NCBI GenBank assembly: GCA_900550925.1
Contig: URTU01000002.1
Location: forward strand, 18,972 to 82,971
Direction of reading: 5' to 3'
DNA length: 64,000 nucleotides
From: an uncultured Alistipes sp.
GTDB taxonomy: Bacteria; Bacteroidota; Bacteroidia; Bacteroidales; Rikenellaceae
The notes beneath the pieces are model-generated. The model worked only from the letters and a program-made list of their open reading frames with translations, did not search any database and had not been told where the DNA came from. The position numbers and the translations under genes were made by a program. Shown piece by piece: positions 8,209 through 17,447 of this stretch; the first letter of the stretch is position 1; each line of letters starts with the position of its first letter.

Positions 8209-9708
8209 TCATATCACATCATCGTCGCCGCTGCCGCCCATCTCGTCCATCTTGTCCGACAGGTTGCCGATGAAACGCTTGAACTTGTCGACAAATCCTC
8301 CCTTCGGTCGATGTTGGTTTTCCGTGCCACCGTGTCCTCCGTTCTTACCCTTGTCATCAGGACGATCATCCTTCCTGTCATCCGGTTTTGCAGGCGAGGG
8401 TTTGTTCCCGTCATCCTTCTGATCATCCCCGGCGGCTGTATTTTCGTTCTTCGGCGCACCGCCTTCATCCACCTTCGGAGCAGCCGGTGCCGGTGCTACA
8501 CGATCTTCATCCCTGACTCCCGGCTGGGGCGGAACAGGACGCTGGTCTACATAGCAGTATTTGCCCGTTTCGAGCCCGCGCCACAACAGTCCCGTCACAA
8601 CATCGTACTCCGGACCGTCGACAAGTTTGACGCTCTCCGCATCGACAACATCCTCCGGTGTGCCAACCCGCACATCCATTTTCATGTACTCCGACAACGC
8701 CTTGGCCAGGCCGGCAAGTTTCGACCCGCCGCCGGCAAGAACTATTCCGTACGGCAGCTTCTTCTCGTAGCCGGCATGCTTGATCTCCTCGGTAACGTAA
8801 TCGGCTATATCCCAGACACGCGCTTCGATGATCGCGGCCAGATTGTATTTGAGAATACTCTTCTTGCCCTTGTGTATCGGGAACTCGATAACCTCATTCT
8901 TCGGGACATCCTCCTTCGAGGCATTGCCATACTCGACCTTCATCTGTTCGACGAACTGCCGCGGCACGCTCAGCGTACTGATGTCACGATTGATCACATC
9001 CGATCCCAGGGGAATCGACGCCGCATAGCGAAGTACGTTGTTCGCATAGATCGTAACATCCGTTATGTCCGCACCGATGTCAACCACCGCAACACCCTCC
9101 TCCTTCTCATACGGGCGCAACAGGACCTCCGGCGTGATCACCGGATTGATATATGTCTTCAGCGGTTTGATCCCCATCTTGAGGGCGGCATTTGTCAGGC
9201 GCTTGATAGGGGTCTTGGTGCTCAGGATGAAGTTGAAGGTCGACGAGAGGCTCTGTCCGAACGATCCAACAGGATTGGCAACCTCCTTGCTGCCGTCGAC
9301 CATGAAGTTCTGCGGAATACGTTCCAGAATTATCTCGTCGTCATTCGGTGCGCAGACCTTCTCCATACGGGCATACAGCTCGTCGATATCGCTCTGGCTG
9401 ACGCCGTTGCTCTGGTCGCCCACCGATACCCAGTCGTTGTGGCTCGCACAACGGATAAATTCGCCCGAGATGCCGAAATAGGCCTCGTATACGCCGATAT
9501 TCAGCTGTTTTTCGAGTTCGGCGACGGCCGACTTGAGCGAGGCCACCGCCAGTTCTATATTGTCTATTGCGCCGCCGCACACGCCCTGCGACGGTTTGCG
9601 AACCACGGCATCGACAACCATCCGGCCGTCGACACGTCCGCTCGAAGCCGCCACGGTTACGTTTTTCGATCCGAGATCGATTGCAACTACATAATGTTTA
9701 TTCCCCAC
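8209..9708 (-). CDS. ftsA: Cell division protein FtsA
   Basis: Actin-like ATPase that ties FtsZ to the membrane. 499 aa. The phosphate-1 loop is AIDLGSKNVTVAA (about 9-21), the phosphate-2 block VVDIGADITDVTIY is near 210, and the adenosine block GIVLAGGGSKLAGL is near 330. Past the core there is a long low-complexity linker of about 90 residues rich in Pro, Asp, Lys and Asn (about 395-470), ending in KGGFVDKFKRFIGNLSDKM, a convincing amphipathic membrane-targeting helix, then an acidic tail. The start codon is GTG; no ATG precedes the conserved core. It lies between ftsQ and ftsZ in the usual order. Confidence 0.95.
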   Translation of the reverse strand: MGNKHYVVAIDLGSKNVTVAASSGRVDGRMVVDAVVRKPSQGVCGGAIDNIELAVASLKSAVAELEKQLNIGVYEAYFGISGEFIRCASHNDWVSVGDQSNGVSQSDIDELYARMEKVCAPNDDEIILERIPQNFMVDGSKEVANPVGSFGQSLSSTFNFILSTKTPIKRLTNAALKMGIKPLKTYINPVITPEVLLRPYEKEEGVAVVDIGADITDVTIYANNVLRYAASIPLGSDVINRDISTLSVPRQFVEQMKVEYGNASKEDVPKNEVIEFPIHKGKKSILKYNLAAIIEARVWDIADYVTEEIKHAGYEKKLPYGIVLAGGGSKLAGLAKALSEYMKMDVRVGTPEDVVDAESVKLVDGPEYDVVTGLLWRGLETGKYCYVDQRPVPPQPGVRDEDRVAPAPAAPKVDEGGAPKNENTAAGDDQKDDGNKPSPAKPDDRKDDRPDDKGKNGGHGGTENQHRPKGGFVDKFKRFIGNLSDKMDEMGGSGDDDVI

Positions 9709-9764
9709 TGTATCTCTATTTGTACTGTTTTTTCAATTGTTTACATATCACACATGTCGTACCG

Positions 9765-10868
9765 TCACCGCGCTGCCGGCGAACAAACCACCTGTCCCTT
9801 GAAGCGTATGTCGATGGTACGATAGCGATCCCAACCTTCACGGTCGAGGCCGATGCGATAGAACCGCCGCAGCTTGTCGAGTTTCCGTTCGACATCCTCG
9901 ATACGACCGAAAATGATCGTATGCCTTCCTGCACGCGGAATCAGTCGCAATTCCAACTCTCCGTTCTGCGACTGGGATACAATGATTTCGACTATCTGGG
10001 CCCGCCAGAAGTCGTCGTCATCTATCAATTTCACAAAGTTAATGAGATTAATGAAATCTGAATAGTTTTTTTGCAATTTTTTTTGACTCTCCCGAACCCG
10101 TTCGATCTCGCGGTCCTTCGCCTCGATGCGTTGTTCCCGTACCGTCCGGCGGTAGTTGTAGAGTGCCAGCGAATCCCGTTTGTGCTGCTTCAGCTGCTCC
10201 ACCCGAACCGCAAAATCCTCTTTGGACTCGGTAAACCTGCGGTCTATCTGTCGGCTCCGTATCTCACTACGCATTTTCGATATGGCCCGCAGTTCGATCC
10301 GGATTACATTCTGTTGCTCCTCGATGCTGTCGATGCGCACATCCAGGGCTGCCAGACGCCGGTCGAGAGTCTCCCGCGACGGCCCTTCGAAATCGGCTGC
10401 AAACGGCACCGAGAAACCTCCCGTCACAACCGGAACATAGACAGCCGACAGCTCCGGCGACCGGAAAATCTCATCCCGATCCGTAACATAAAAGTCATAC
10501 CCCCCAGCAAGGCACATGCGCATGATCGGCCGGTGCTGCGTCACCTCGACCCGAATCACGCCCGACAGGGTGGTATAGGCCTCGGCCGTGCGGATAAAAC
10601 CGTGCGAGAGTATCACCCGTTCGATATCGCGCAAGGAGGCCTCGTCAACCGGACGCCCTACGGGATTGATTCCGGCGGCGGAGATCCAGCGTTTGATCGT
10701 GCCCACATCCGTAAAATCGATACGGCTGCTGTCGGCGATCTCGATTTCGATTCCCGAGACGGTACGCTCACTCGCCAACCGATGCGAACGATGGGCTATC
10801 ATGATCAGGATGACAGCCACGGCCGCCCAGAAGAGCGAAAAAAACACTATCCGTCCGAACTTACGCAT
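9765..10868 (-). CDS. ftsQ: Cell division protein FtsQ with coiled-coil insertion
   Basis: Bitopic division protein. 367 aa. A short cytoplasmic N-terminus and one membrane helix (about 7-25) are followed by a POTRA-like region (about 40-112: GIEIEI ... VIRVEVTQHRPIMRM) and the start of the beta domain (YDFYVTDRDEIFRSPE ... VYVPVVTGGFS). Residues about 165-270 then form a long, highly charged heptad-like stretch rich in R, E, Q and K before the fold resumes at NLINFVKLIDDDDFWRAQIV and finishes with RAGRHTIIFGRIEDVERKL. Bacteroides FtsQ is, from memory, near 250 aa, so the roughly 100-residue helix looks like an insertion. Position between murC and ftsA supports the call. Confidence 0.88.
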   Translation of the reverse strand: MRKFGRIVFFSLFWAAVAVILIMIAHRSHRLASERTVSGIEIEIADSSRIDFTDVGTIKRWISAAGINPVGRPVDEASLRDIERVILSHGFIRTAEAYTTLSGVIRVEVTQHRPIMRMCLAGGYDFYVTDRDEIFRSPELSAVYVPVVTGGFSVPFAADFEGPSRETLDRRLAALDVRIDSIEEQQNVIRIELRAISKMRSEIRSRQIDRRFTESKEDFAVRVEQLKQHKRDSLALYNYRRTVREQRIEAKDREIERVRESQKKLQKNYSDFINLINFVKLIDDDDFWRAQIVEIIVSQSQNGELELRLIPRAGRHTIIFGRIEDVERKLDKLRRFYRIGLDREGWDRYRTIDIRFKGQVVCSPAAR

Positions 10869-10916
10869 AACAAAAACCTCGTTCTACAACTGCTTTATCT
10901 ACAAGATTCCATTCAA

Positions 10917-12356
10917 CTATTTCAACTTCACTGCCGCAATATCGGCTTCCGGTACAGCCGACCGAGGATCGGCTGCCGCCTTCTTCGCGGCCACCTCCGC
11001 AAGCGCTTCGGCACAACGGTCGATGTTTCCCGCTCCGAAACTTACCACAATATCAGTATCCATCGACGCCACTGTCTCGACCAGCCGGTCGCGTTCCACG
11101 ATCCGGTACGGGACCGTAAGCTTGCGGGCGATCATCTGCGAATCGACCCCTTCGATCGGTTTTTCGCGGGCCGGATAGATCGGCAGCAGAACCACCTCGT
11201 CGGCATGTGACAGCGCCTCGGCAAACCCGTCGCACAGATCCCGCGTACGGGTATAGAGGTGCGGCTGGAAGAGCGCCGTCAACTTCCGGCCCGGGAACAT
11301 GGCTTTGACGGATGTGATCGTGGCGTTCAGCTCGCGCGGATGGTGGGCATAGTCGTCGATATAGACCTGCCGCGGTGTATTGACATAGACCTCCATACGG
11401 CGTTTGACGCCCGAGAACTCCGCCAGACCGCGTTTCAAACGCTCCTCATCCAGCTCCACGCCCTCGTGCCGCGAGGCTACCCACTCCTCAGCAACGGCCG
11501 CAACGGCATTCTCGACATTCAGAATCCCGGGAATCCCCAGCCGGCACCCGGCAATCACACGGTCGGGGCAGACCAGATCGAAACTGTAACAGCCATCCGG
11601 ATTGCAGACAACCGACCGTGCATGGAAATCGCCCTCGGCATCGAGCGAATACCTCCACACCGTTATGTCGGGATTGCCGAGACGTATGTCGACACCCGCC
11701 TTCAGGATCAGCGTACCGCCGCTACGGATACGGTCGACAAACTGCGAGAAGGCCTCCCGAACGGCCTCATAGGTCCCGTATATGTCAAGATGATCGGGGT
11801 CGACCGACGTAATCACCGCCACATCGGGCGACAGCCGCAGGAACGAGCGGTCAAACTCGTCGGCCTCGACCGCCATGCGGCGCCCCTTGCCCAGAACCAG
11901 GTTACTTCCGAAATTCTTCGAGATACCGCCCAAAACGGCATTCCCGCCATCGGTCAGACAGCGGTTCAGCCATGCAACAAGTGTCGACGTGGTGGTTTTG
12001 CCGTGCGTACCGGCAACCGCCATCACATAACTGTCCTCACACACAAGTCCCAGCACCTGCGAACGTTTCAGCACCTCGAACCCATGGTCGCGGAAATAGG
12101 TCAACTCACCGTGGTCAGCCGGCACGGCCGGCGTGTAGATCACAACCGTACGTTCCGGATCGAGAAATACGCGGTCGACCGACTCAATGTCATCCGTATA
12201 GTGCACCGAAGCCCCTTCGGCTTCGAGCTGATCGGTCAGGTGCGAACGGGTCAGATCGTACCCGCCAACACGGTAACCCTTGTGCATGAAGTATCGCGCC
12301 AGGGCACTCATCCCGATACCGCCGATACCTACAAAATATATATTCTCAGTCTTCAT
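10917..12356 (-). CDS. murC: UDP-N-acetylmuramate--L-alanine ligase
   Basis: Adds L-Ala to UDP-MurNAc using ATP, the first amino-acid step of the peptidoglycan stem. 479 aa. The N-terminal UDP-binding Rossmann block is YFVGIGGIGMSALARYFMH. The Mur-ligase P-loop is VAGTHGKTTTSTLVAW (about 116-131), the central DPDHLDIYGTYEAV segment follows, and the C-terminal domain has YVDDYAHHPRE-like YIDDYAHHPREL near 325. It sits 12 bp after murG and 48 bp before ftsQ. Confidence 0.96.
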   Translation of the reverse strand: MKTENIYFVGIGGIGMSALARYFMHKGYRVGGYDLTRSHLTDQLEAEGASVHYTDDIESVDRVFLDPERTVVIYTPAVPADHGELTYFRDHGFEVLKRSQVLGLVCEDSYVMAVAGTHGKTTTSTLVAWLNRCLTDGGNAVLGGISKNFGSNLVLGKGRRMAVEADEFDRSFLRLSPDVAVITSVDPDHLDIYGTYEAVREAFSQFVDRIRSGGTLILKAGVDIRLGNPDITVWRYSLDAEGDFHARSVVCNPDGCYSFDLVCPDRVIAGCRLGIPGILNVENAVAAVAEEWVASRHEGVELDEERLKRGLAEFSGVKRRMEVYVNTPRQVYIDDYAHHPRELNATITSVKAMFPGRKLTALFQPHLYTRTRDLCDGFAEALSHADEVVLLPIYPAREKPIEGVDSQMIARKLTVPYRIVERDRLVETVASMDTDIVVSFGAGNIDRCAEALAEVAAKKAAADPRSAVPEADIAAVKLK

Positions 12357-12368
12357 CCTGCTATAAAA

Positions 12369-13481
12369 TCACTTCTGTTCCAATACCGAAAGTATCTCAT
12401 CCACAACACGGTCTGCCGAATCAGGTATTCCCAGGGCCGAAATGTTGCGGCGCAGCGACTCCAGCCGTTCCCGATCTCCGAGCAGCCCGACAGCCTTCGC
12501 CATGGCCTCCTCCACGGCCCGCGAATCGGGGATCATCTCCGCTGCGCCCTTTTCGACCAGCGCCATGGCATTCTTGGTCTGATGGTCCTCGGCGACGTTG
12601 GGCGAAGGAACGAACACCGTCGCACACCCGACCAGGCACAGCTCCGAAACCGTACATGCCCCGCTCCGCGAAACAACCACGTCGGCCGCCTCGTAGGCCA
12701 TATCCATACGGTCGATGAAGGCCCCCTGCCAGACACCCTCAAGCGGGTGCTGCGAGAGAAACTCACGCATCTCGGCCTCATAATATTTACCCGTCTGCCA
12801 GATCACCTGAACATCCGTCCGGCCACCCTCGTGATCCGCAACCCAACGCTTCATCATGTTGTTCAGCGTACGCGTACCCAGGCTGCCCCCGACCACCAGT
12901 ATCACCGGCCGGTCGTCCGAAAGCCCGAAATGGGCCAATGCATCGGCACGGTTTCCGGTCTTCGAGAAGCGCCCGCGCAACGGATTGCCCGTCATCACGA
13001 TCCTGTCGGCCGGGAAGAACCGATCCATACCGTCATACGCAACGCAGATACGCCGCGCCCCGCGGGCCAGGATCTTGTTCGTCACGCCCGCATAGGAGTT
13101 CTGCTCCTGTATCAGCGTCGGGACCCCGAGCCGCTGCGCAGCCCACAACACCGGACCGCTCGCATAACCCCCGAAGCCCATCACCACATCGGCACCGAAC
13201 TCCCTGACAACCCTGCGGGCCCGCGAAATGCTCTTCAGCACCTTGAACGGTAGCAGGAAATTGCTCATCGTCAGCCGCCGCTGTAATCCCGCCGTCGGAA
13301 GCCCCACGACACGGTATCCGAGAGCCGGCAACTTCTCCATCTCCATCTTGCCCTCGGCCCCGACGAACAACAGTTCGACATCATCGCCCAGACGCCGTTT
13401 GAGCGCCTCGGCAACGGCGACCGCCGGATAGATATGTCCACCCGTACCGCCGCCGCTCAATATGATTTTCAGTCTCTTCAT
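12369..13481 (-). CDS. murG: Lipid II synthase MurG (GlcNAc transferase)
   Basis: Membrane-associated glycosyltransferase that adds GlcNAc from UDP-GlcNAc to lipid I. 370 aa. The N-terminal glycine-rich loop is SGGGTGGHIYPAVAVAEAL and the G loop GFGGYASGPVLWAA is near 100. The C-terminal UDP-GlcNAc site is in VVSRSGACTVSELCLVG near 270, followed by PSPNVAEDHQTKNA. The ATG overlaps the ftsW stop (ATGA). Confidence 0.97.
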   Translation of the reverse strand: MKRLKIILSGGGTGGHIYPAVAVAEALKRRLGDDVELLFVGAEGKMEMEKLPALGYRVVGLPTAGLQRRLTMSNFLLPFKVLKSISRARRVVREFGADVVMGFGGYASGPVLWAAQRLGVPTLIQEQNSYAGVTNKILARGARRICVAYDGMDRFFPADRIVMTGNPLRGRFSKTGNRADALAHFGLSDDRPVILVVGGSLGTRTLNNMMKRWVADHEGGRTDVQVIWQTGKYYEAEMREFLSQHPLEGVWQGAFIDRMDMAYEAADVVVSRSGACTVSELCLVGCATVFVPSPNVAEDHQTKNAMALVEKGAAEMIPDSRAVEEAMAKAVGLLGDRERLESLRRNISALGIPDSADRVVDEILSVLEQK

Positions 13482-14764
13482 CTCGATTTATTTTCATACA
13501 ACGATTCGCCGCGCGGACGATCGAGCGTCTGTTCGCTCGTCTGCCGGCTAACTCCCAGAATCATTCCCAATGCTATCGACGTAAACAGTATCGACGAACC
13601 GCCATGGCTGATCAGCGGCAGCGGCTGTCCGGTCTCCGGAAACAGGTTTATCGTCACCAGTATGTGTACCAGCGCCTGGAATGTTATCATCAATCCGAGC
13701 CCCAGCACCAGCAGTGACGGGAAAGCCGTACCGCACCTCTCGAAAATCAGTTTTGAACGATAGAATACCCAAAGGTACAGCATCATGACGATGATTGCAA
13801 AGAACAATCCGTACTCCTCGACAATGATCGCAAAGGCATAATCACTCTCGGGGTGGATCAGTTCGACGCGCATCAGGCTCTGACCGGCGCCCTGACCCGT
13901 CAGACCGCCGTTGTAGATCGCCGTCATGGCACGTTGCGTATCGGTCAGGTCCTCGATCGGACGGTTGCTCTGATCGAAAAACAGTGTCGTCACCCAGTCG
14001 TACATTCGTCCATGGGCCGTATCAGTACGGCCGACCCTCAGCACCGCCATGCCCAGTACCGCCGCCAGAAGAGCCAGGAACAACAGTTTGAACAACTCGC
14101 GGCTGCGGATACGCCCGATAGCCATCATGATCCAACAGATAAAGAAGAGCATGGCCGCCGACGAGGTGTGGGCAGGAAGAATTACCGCACACGCCACTAC
14201 GACAGGCCCCAGGACCGGTATCGTCTCCTCGCGGATGATCCGCCAGACCCGTTTCCTGTTCCGGCCCCAGCGCCAGAAGGCCAGCGGAGGCAGGAGTTCG
14301 AGTTTCTCGGCGCGGGTCTGCCTCGACGCCAGTATCTTTGCCAGCAGAAGGATCGTCGCCACCTTCAACATTTCGGAGGGCTGCAGATCGAAGAAACCCA
14401 TCGAGATCCAGCGGTGAGCCCCGTTGATCGACTTGCCGATACCCGGAATATAGGCCCCGATCGTCAGCGCCACAGCCACAAAGTAGAACAGCCATGCCCA
14501 CCGGCTGTAGACCTGATAGTTCCACTTGTGGACAAACAGTATTCCCGCAAGGCTCACAACCACAAACAGCATCTGTTTGAACATGTAGGCATATGTTCCC
14601 TTGTCCGACGAGCCGGCATAGACCATCTTGGCCGTCGACGAATAGACCACCAGCACCGAAATCACCAACAGCAAAGCTATGATGATCCACAGTGCACGGT
14701 CACCCGTAAACAGACGTCCCCACAGGCTGCGTTCCTGCTCTATCTCCTTCTCCTGGCCAACCAT
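13478..14764 (-). CDS. ftsW: Lipid II polymerase FtsW (SEDS family)
   Basis: Septal peptidoglycan glycosyltransferase with about ten membrane helices. 428 aa. Diagnostic stretches are KSINGAHRWISMGFFDLQPSE (about 110-130), the periplasmic loop GLTGQGAGQSLMRV, and HPESDYAFAIIVEEYGLFFA, which holds the catalytic-loop residues of SEDS proteins. The C-terminus carries PETGQPLPLISHGGSS, also typical. Its partner FtsI is encoded in the same operon. Confidence 0.95.
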   Translation of the reverse strand: MVGQEKEIEQERSLWGRLFTGDRALWIIIALLLVISVLVVYSSTAKMVYAGSSDKGTYAYMFKQMLFVVVSLAGILFVHKWNYQVYSRWAWLFYFVAVALTIGAYIPGIGKSINGAHRWISMGFFDLQPSEMLKVATILLLAKILASRQTRAEKLELLPPLAFWRWGRNRKRVWRIIREETIPVLGPVVVACAVILPAHTSSAAMLFFICWIMMAIGRIRSRELFKLLFLALLAAVLGMAVLRVGRTDTAHGRMYDWVTTLFFDQSNRPIEDLTDTQRAMTAIYNGGLTGQGAGQSLMRVELIHPESDYAFAIIVEEYGLFFAIIVMMLYLWVFYRSKLIFERCGTAFPSLLVLGLGLMITFQALVHILVTINLFPETGQPLPLISHGGSSILFTSIALGMILGVSRQTSEQTLDRPRGESLYENKSR

Positions 14765-14771
14765 ACGCTAT

Positions 14772-16151
14772 CTACCGTTTGACATGCTCGTTCACCCAGC
14801 GTTTGAACTCCTCGCCGCGGTGTTCGTAGTTCTTGAAGAGGTCGAAGCTCGCACACGCCGGCGACAACAGCACCGTATCACCCTTTCGGGCCGCACGGCA
14901 AGCCGCCTGCATCGCCTCGTCGAGCGAATGTGTATCAATGACCTGCGGCACGACACCCGTAAACGAATCGATCAGCTTGCGGTTGTCGACACCCATGCAG
15001 ACCAGCGTATGCACCTTCTGCCGTGCGAAATCCATCAGCGGTGCATAATCGTTTCCCTTGTCCGTACCGCCGGCAATCCAGACCGTCGGACGCTGCATGC
15101 TCTCAAGGGCATACCACACCGAATCGACATTCGTGGCCTTCGAGTCGTTGATGAACAGCACCCCGTCGGCCGACTCCAGAACCCGCTCCAGGCGGTGCTC
15201 CACACCCTCGAACGAGAGGATGCTCCTGCGCACCTGTTCCGGTTCGACACCCGCCGCCAGGGTCGCCAAAGCCGCCGCCATGGCATTATAGGCATTGTGC
15301 AGGCCGTGGATCTTCATCTCCGAGGTTGCGATCTCGACCGACCGCCGGCCCACCGATGCAACGAACGTCCCGTCGCTATCCAGCACCGCATCTCCCGCCC
15401 CGCTCGCAATGGCCGTATGGGCCGCAAAGGGCAGCTGCCGCATCCGCAGGTCGTACTTGGGCAGTTCGGCCGCAATGACCGGATCGTCCGCCGAATAGAC
15501 AAATGCACAACGGCTGTGCTGGTTGCGGATTATCCGCATCTTCGAATCTATGTAGTTCTGGAAGCAGTAGCCGTAACGGTCGAGGTGGTCGGGCGTGATG
15601 TTCATCAGCACCGCCACGTCGGCCCGGAAATCGTACATGCCGTCCAGCTGGAACGAACTTATCTCCAGCACATACCAGTCGTAGCTTCCCGTAGCGACCG
15701 AATAGGCGAAACTCTCGCCGATGTTGCCGCCCAGTGCGACATTCATGCCGGCATCCTTCATGATCTTGTAGATCAGCGTCGTGGTCGTGGTCTTGCCGTT
15801 CGAACCGGTAATGCAGATCGTCCGCGCACGACCCTTGTAACGCCCCGCAAACTCGATCTCCGAAATGATCGGTATACCACGTTCGCGCAAAGCCTGCACG
15901 ACCGGCGCCTTCTCGGGGATACCCGGGCTCTTCACCACCTCGTCGGCCGCCAGAATGCGATCCATCGTATGGCCGCCCTCCTCATATTCGACACTCCACC
16001 GGTCGAGTTCCGTCCGATAGCGATCCGCTATCTTGCCCGAATCTGACAAAAAGACATCCATCCCAAGTTTTTTGGCCAGAATGGCCGAGCCGTAGCCGCT
16101 GATGCCTCCGCCCAGCACTACAATCCGCTCAACCCGCTTTTTACGTACCAT
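14772..16151 (-). CDS. murD: UDP-N-acetylmuramoylalanine--D-glutamate ligase
   Basis: Adds D-Glu to UDP-MurNAc-L-Ala. 459 aa. The N-terminal Rossmann motif is IVVLGGGISGYGSAILAKKL, the Mur P-loop is ICITGSNGKTTTTTLIYKI (about 110-130), MNITPDHLDRYG is near 180, and the C-terminal block FINDSKATNVDSVWYALE and WIAGGTDKGNDY fit the MurD branch. It is 7 bp upstream of ftsW and 15 bp downstream of mraY, within the operon. Confidence 0.96.
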   Translation of the reverse strand: MVRKKRVERIVVLGGGISGYGSAILAKKLGMDVFLSDSGKIADRYRTELDRWSVEYEEGGHTMDRILAADEVVKSPGIPEKAPVVQALRERGIPIISEIEFAGRYKGRARTICITGSNGKTTTTTLIYKIMKDAGMNVALGGNIGESFAYSVATGSYDWYVLEISSFQLDGMYDFRADVAVLMNITPDHLDRYGYCFQNYIDSKMRIIRNQHSRCAFVYSADDPVIAAELPKYDLRMRQLPFAAHTAIASGAGDAVLDSDGTFVASVGRRSVEIATSEMKIHGLHNAYNAMAAALATLAAGVEPEQVRRSILSFEGVEHRLERVLESADGVLFINDSKATNVDSVWYALESMQRPTVWIAGGTDKGNDYAPLMDFARQKVHTLVCMGVDNRKLIDSFTGVVPQVIDTHSLDEAMQAACRAARKGDTVLLSPACASFDLFKNYEHRGEEFKRWVNEHVKR

Positions 16152-16166
16152 AATTCTATATCTCCT

Positions 16167-17417
16167 TTATCGTATCTTCAACGTTACGAGCGCAACCGCC
16201 GCCAGAAGCATCGACATGATCCAGAAGCGTATCACGATCTTCGACTCATGGAATCCGCGTTTCTGGTAGTGGTGGTGCAGGGGCGCCATCAGGAAGATGC
16301 GCCGGCCCTCGCCGTAATGTTTTTTCGTATATCTGAAATAACCGACCTGGATCATCACCGAAAGGCTTTCGACCAGGAATACTCCGCACAGGATCGGCAG
16401 CAGCAGCTCCTTTCGGATCAACAGCGCAAAGACGCCGATCAGACCGCCGATGGCCAGACTGCCCGTATCGCCCATAAATACCTGCGCCGGATAGCTGTTG
16501 TACCACAGGAAGCCGATCAGGGCTCCGAGGAATGCCGCCGCGAAGACCACAAGCTCACCGCTGTGCGGTATGTACATTATATTAAGGTAGTCGGCGTAGA
16601 CTATGTGGCCCGACAGATAGGCCAATATTCCAAGCACGAAGACTATCGGCGCCGAGACTCCCGTGACCAGCCCGTCCAGGCCGTCGGTCAGGTTGGCACC
16701 GTTCGAGACCGCCGTGATGATGAAGATCGCAACCAGAACATACACGATCCAGCCGAGGGTCTCGTTGCCACCGGCCAGCCACTTGTAGTCGAATTCGTTG
16801 TCCTTGATGAACGGGATGGTTGTCTGCGTGGTCTTGACGCCCGCAACAACCTCTTCCGAAATATCATGCTCGCGTTCGGGGGCGAAATAGGACATGTCGG
16901 CCACCTCCTCGCGCACCGATGCCGGAAGCGTAGCCCCTTCGCGAACAACGATATCGCTGTTGAGCCACATAACGCTGCCGACGATCAGTCCCAGCCCCAC
17001 CTGTCCGATGATCTTGAAACGTCCGTTCAGCCCCTCCTTGTTGTGGCGGAAAACCTTGATGTAGTCATCCAGACCGCCGATGAATCCCAACCATATGGTT
17101 GATATGATTACCAGCTGCACATATACATTCCCCAGGTCGCCGAACAGCAGCACCGGAACCAATATGGCCAGCAGAATGATCAGACCGCCCATCGTCGGGG
17201 TACCTTTCTTCTGCATCTGTCCCGCCAGACCAAGGTTGCGGATCTCCTCGCCGATCTGGCGCCGGGCCAACATGTTGATGATGCGGCGGCCGAAGACTAT
17301 CGCTATCAGCAGTGCGAATATGATCGCCATCGCCGCCCGAAACGACAAATACTGGAACATCCCCGCCCCCGGCAGGGTGTAGTGTTCACCAAGATATTCG
17401 AATAATGAATAGAGCAT
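16167..17417 (-). CDS. mraY: Phospho-MurNAc-pentapeptide translocase MraY
   Basis: Makes lipid I by moving phospho-MurNAc-pentapeptide to undecaprenyl phosphate. 416 aa with about ten membrane helices. Signature aspartates lie in [16 protein letters not shown] and in NLTDGLDGL; the histidine motif is HHHYQKRGF near the C-terminus. A hydrophilic segment of about 55 residues between helices (VREGATLP ... NEFDYKW) is longer than in E. coli but, as far as I recall, usual in Bacteroidetes. A GTG four codons upstream is possible; I prefer the ATG at 17417 because MLYSLFEYL matches relatives. Confidence 0.95.
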   Translation of the reverse strand: MLYSLFEYLGEHYTLPGAGMFQYLSFRAAMAIIFALLIAIVFGRRIINMLARRQIGEEIRNLGLAGQMQKKGTPTMGGLIILLAILVPVLLFGDLGNVYVQLVIISTIWLGFIGGLDDYIKVFRHNKEGLNGRFKIIGQVGLGLIVGSVMWLNSDIVVREGATLPASVREEVADMSYFAPEREHDISEEVVAGVKTTQTTIPFIKDNEFDYKWLAGGNETLGWIVYVLVAIFIITAVSNGANLTDGLDGLVTGVSAPIVFVLGILAYLSGHIVYADYLNIMYIPHSGELVVFAAAFLGALIGFLWYNSYPAQVFMGDTGSLAIGGLIGVFALLIRKELLLPILCGVFLVESLSVMIQVGYFRYTKKHYGEGRRIFLMAPLHHHYQKRGFHESKIVIRFWIMSMLLAAVALVTLKIR

Positions 17418-17447
17418 ATTTTTCCCCACCCCCTCTATTATTGTTGT

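Noticed and set aside
7948..9825. 625-codon open frame on plus over ftsA/ftsZ
   Set aside because: It lies antisense to two certain genes and the translation is low-complexity, Arg/Ile-rich without motifs; a shadow of GC-rich codons.
11259..13253. 664-codon open frame on plus over murC/murG
   Set aside because: Antisense to two certain genes; His/Arg/Gln-rich and without family features.
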